The translations under genes were made by a program, and so were the position numbers. The notes under the pieces are model-generated. The model made no database searches. It worked only from the letters and a program-made list of their open reading frames with translations, and was not told the origin of the DNA. A DNA stretch of 8,209 bases from Roseibacillus sp. (GTDB lineage: Bacteria > Verrucomicrobiota > Verrucomicrobiae > Verrucomicrobiales > Akkermansiaceae), in assembly GCA_002723015.1 (NCBI GenBank), contig PBNG01000003.1, positions 9,990 to 18,198 of the forward strand, written 5' to 3'. Positions 6,239 to 8,209 of the stretch are shown piece by piece. Positions within the stretch are counted from its first letter, which is position 1. Each line of letters starts with the position of its first letter.

Positions 6239-7045
6239 ATGACCGAACCCATTTCTGTAGAAGGAGCTGAACCCTTCGAAACACACATAGAAAAGCCTAT
6301 CGTTGAGATCGTAAAACTCAATATGTATTACGGCGAGACTAAGGCGCTTTTCGATATCGATCTGCAGATCCCCGAGCGCGAAGTCACCGCCTTTATCGGG
6401 CCGTCGGGTTGCGGTAAGTCGACATTGCTGCGTTGCATCAATCGGCTCAACGATCTCATCGAGTCGGCGCGAATTGAGGGGGAAGTACGGGTCGAAGGTA
6501 AGAATGTCTATATCCCTGAACATGACGTTATTGATCTGCGCCGCCGCGTCGGTATGGTGTTCCAAAAGTCCAATCCTTTTCCCAAGTCGATTTATGATAA
6601 CGTCGCCTATGGCCTCAGGATCGCTGGGGAGAACCGACGTTCAGTATTGGATGAGGCAGTAGAAAAAAGCCTCAGATCTGCGGCGTTGTGGGAAGAGGTC
6701 AAGGACCGTCTTAAGGACAGTGCGATGGGTCTGTCCGGTGGTCAGCAGCAGCGCCTGTGCATCGCCCGCACCTTAGCAGTGGAACCGCAGGTAGTGCTGA
6801 TGGACGAGCCTTGTTCGGCGCTCGATCCGATCGCCACCGCGCGGATCGAGGAAACGATCAGCGAACTGAAAAAGGACTACACTATCATTATCGTTACCCA
6901 CAACCTGCAGCAGGCTGCGCGCATCTCGACGTACACGGCCTTTTACTATCTGGGCAAGCTGATCGAATTCAACGAGACCGACGGCATGTTTACCAATCCG
7001 CGGATAAAGCAAACAGAGGACTATGTCACCGGTCGTTTTGGCTAA
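6239..7045 (+). CDS. pstB: Phosphate ABC transporter ATP-binding protein PstB
   Basis: ATPase that powers phosphate import from the cytoplasmic face of PstC/PstA, 268 residues, a normal family length. All nucleotide-binding elements are intact: Walker [10 protein letters not shown] (54-62), Q-loop Gln109 in [20 protein letters not shown], signature LSGGQQQR (165-172), Walker B VVLMDE (185-190), D-loop SALD (193-196) and switch His221 in [12 protein letters not shown]. The segments [16 protein letters not shown] and [18 protein letters not shown] at the C-terminus are characteristic of PstB rather than other ABC ATPases. The first 20 residues are an acidic extension before the conserved core. 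The ribosome site AGGA (6228-6231) overlaps the pstA stop codon and lies 7 bases before the ATG, so expression is probably coupled to pstA. Confidence 0.98.
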   Translation: MTEPISVEGAEPFETHIEKPIVEIVKLNMYYGETKALFDIDLQIPEREVTAFIGPSGCGKSTLLRCINRLNDLIESARIEGEVRVEGKNVYIPEHDVIDLRRRVGMVFQKSNPFPKSIYDNVAYGLRIAGENRRSVLDEAVEKSLRSAALWEEVKDRLKDSAMGLSGGQQQRLCIARTLAVEPQVVLMDEPCSALDPIATARIEETISELKKDYTIIIVTHNLQQAARISTYTAFYYLGKLIEFNETDGMFTNPRIKQTEDYVTGRFG

Positions 7046-7062
7046 GCGCAGCGAGGTTTACT

Positions 7063-7755
7063 ATGGAACGTAGATTCGATCAGCAGTTAGACGACCTAAA
7101 GCAGCAACTGCTCAGGATGGGCGGAGCAGTAGAGGAGTCGATCGCACAGGCGGTCCAGTCGCTGGTGGGCCGCGACGACGAACTAATCAAGGTAGTACTG
7201 GGGGGAGGCAAGAAAATTGACGACTGGGAAATCACCATCGAGGAGACCTGCCTGAAAATGCTGGCAACACAGGGGCCGGTAGCCAACGACCTGCGGCTTT
7301 TGGCGTGCATGATGAAAGTAAACTACGACCTCGAGCGGATCAATGATCAAGCCATCAATATCGCCCAGCGTGCCGAGATACTCAACACTATGCCGCCGTT
7401 GATGCCGCTGATCGATATCCCGCGGATGTCGGAATTGGCGCAGGGTATGGTCAAGGACGCGCTCGATGCCTTCGTACGGCGTGACGTAGACCTAGCCCGC
7501 GACGTGGGTAGGCGCGACGAAGATCTCGACCTGCTATATGATCATATATTCCGTGAGCTCTTGACTTGCATGTATGCCGATGCGACCGGACCCGAAACCA
7601 TCGACCGCGGCATCTACCTAATTTTAGTAGTACGCCATCTGGAGCGGGTGGGGGATCACGCCTCGAATATCGCCGAAAACGTAGCCTATCTGGTTGAGGG
7701 ACGCATCGTTCGCCACCAGAAAGAGGAATGGTGGGAAGAGGGCAAAAAAACCTGA
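7063..7755 (+). CDS. phoU: Phosphate signalling regulator PhoU
   Basis: Cytoplasmic helical protein of 230 residues, normal for the family. It links the Pst transporter to the PhoR/PhoB two-component system and represses the Pho response when phosphate is plentiful. It contains two tandem three-helix PhoU repeats. Each carries the metal-binding E-R-x-x-D signature: LERINDQAINIAQRA (around 90-104) and LERVGDHASNIAENVAYLVE (around 193-212). MERRFDQQLDDLKQQLLRMG at the N-terminus and ATQGPVANDLRLL (68-80) are also typical. The start chosen is ATG 7063, preceded by GAGGT (7053-7057). The same frame is open back to 6757, but that stretch overlaps pstB, is Arg/His-rich and unlike PhoU, so it is not coding. 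The gap to pstB is 17 bases and to phoB 28 bases. The acidic/basic tail EEWWEEGKKT is lineage-specific. Confidence 0.97.
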   Translation: MERRFDQQLDDLKQQLLRMGGAVEESIAQAVQSLVGRDDELIKVVLGGGKKIDDWEITIEETCLKMLATQGPVANDLRLLACMMKVNYDLERINDQAINIAQRAEILNTMPPLMPLIDIPRMSELAQGMVKDALDAFVRRDVDLARDVGRRDEDLDLLYDHIFRELLTCMYADATGPETIDRGIYLILVVRHLERVGDHASNIAENVAYLVEGRIVRHQKEEWWEEGKKT

Positions 7756-7773
7756 ATAGTGGGTATTTCAACT

Positions 7774-7777
7774 GGAG
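7774..7777 (+). promoter_or_regulatory. Ribosome binding site deciding the GTG start of phoB
   Basis: GGAG sits 6 bases before GTG 7784. An in-frame TAG at 7778-7780 excludes any earlier start, so phoB must begin at this GTG. Confidence 0.7.
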
Positions 7778-7783
7778 TAGATT

Positions 7784-8209
7784 GTGAACAATACTGTTCT
7801 AATTGTCGAAGACGAACCCGATATCCTCGATCTAGTAACATACAATCTGCGCCAAGCCGGCTTCGTAGCCCTGCAGGCCGAGGACGGCGAGAAAGCGCTG
7901 GCCATCCTCGAGGAAGAGGTGGTCAATTTAGTTGTTCTCGACCTGATGTTACCCGGCATCGACGGGCTAGAGGTCTGTCGTCTGATCAAGCAGAGAATAC
8001 GCAACAAGGACGTGCCAGTTTTGATGCTGACAGCGCGGACCGAGGAGGTCGATCGAATCGTTGGTCTAGAGTTGGGCGCCGACGACTATCTGGTCAAACC
8101 CTTCTCGCCGCGCGAACTGGTGCTGCGTATCCGCGCTATCTTGCGCCGCGCTCAGGGCCGCGACGAGGCTGAGGCCGAGCGGATCGTCGCCGGACCGCTG
8201 GCCATCGAT
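7784..8209 (+). CDS. phoB: Phosphate regulon response regulator PhoB (partial, 3' end outside window)
   Basis: The first 142 codons of an OmpR/PhoB-type response regulator, starting at GTG 7784. The receiver domain is complete (about 1-122): acidic pocket Glu9-Asp10, phospho-acceptor Asp53 in VVLDLMLPG, Thr83 in MLTAR and Lys105 in YLVKPFSPRELV. These numbers coincide with those of E. coli PhoB as I recall it. VEDEPDILDLV and GLELGADDYLVKPFSPREL are typical of PhoB. The linker QGRDEAEAERIVAGPLAID leads toward the winged-helix DNA-binding domain, which lies beyond the edge. Placement after pstSCAB-phoU supports PhoB over other OmpR-family paralogues. The three Pho arrays in this window are its predicted targets, so the regulon would be autoregulated if phoB is transcribed from the pst promoter. 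phoR would be expected downstream but is not visible. Confidence 0.93.
   Translation, partial: MNNTVLIVEDEPDILDLVTYNLRQAGFVALQAEDGEKALAILEEEVVNLVVLDLMLPGIDGLEVCRLIKQRIRNKDVPVLMLTARTEEVDRIVGLELGADDYLVKPFSPRELVLRIRAILRRAQGRDEAEAERIVAGPLAID

Noticed and set aside
6757..7062. Open frame of 102 codons directly ahead of phoU and in frame with it, suggesting a longer PhoU.
   Set aside because: It lies inside pstB in another frame, its translation is Arg/His-rich without PhoU features, and PhoU has normal length and a ribosome site at ATG 7063.
7756..7783. Possible separate promoter for phoB.
   Set aside because: The 28-base gap has only a ribosome site and no Pho half-sites or clear -35/-10 pair, so cotranscription with phoU is the simpler reading.

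Overview
The window carries a phosphate-starvation (Pho regulon) locus from a Gram-negative, outer-membrane-bearing bacterium. The evidence is a beta-barrel porin ending in an aromatic-rich strand with terminal Phe, Sec signal peptides, and the large Pseudomonas-type forms of PstC and PstA. By eye the base composition is moderately GC-rich. PstS, PstC and PstA resemble, in recalled sequence and length, the pseudomonad/gammaproteobacterial subtype. The porin and the divergent gene do not point clearly to any phylum, so I do not assign one.

Layout. Bases 1-107 on the minus strand are the 5' end of a secreted or outer-membrane protein: a signal peptide, then the start of what looks like a carboxypeptidase-regulatory-like domain, as in many TonB-dependent receptors. 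It runs off the left edge. Bases 108-355 are a divergent promoter region with two oppositely oriented Pho-box arrays, one per direction. A 323-residue porin (356-1327) follows. A third Pho array with a -10 element (1334-1387) precedes pstS (1446-2417). Then come pstC (2439-4631), pstA (4628-6229), pstB (6239-7045), phoU (7063-7755) and the first 142 codons of phoB (7784-8209, cut by the right edge), all on the plus strand with gaps of 28 bases or less or a 4-base overlap.

How it works together (family knowledge plus inference). PhoB phosphorylated under low phosphate would bind the three arrays. That would raise expression of an outer-membrane uptake protein on each side (porin and putative receptor), the periplasmic binding protein PstS and the inner-membrane transporter PstC/PstA/PstB. 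PhoU couples transporter state to the PhoR/PhoB two-component system; phoR probably lies just beyond the window. Each array reads as four 7-base half-sites on an 11-base period, with a -10-like hexamer 8-10 bases downstream. This shared geometry is the strongest non-coding signal here and links the divergent gene to the Pho regulon.

The most unusual coding features are the big periplasmic inserts of the permeases: a WD40-like propeller in PstC and a coiled-coil domain in PstA. I saw no RNA genes, mobile elements, CRISPR arrays or convincing terminators.
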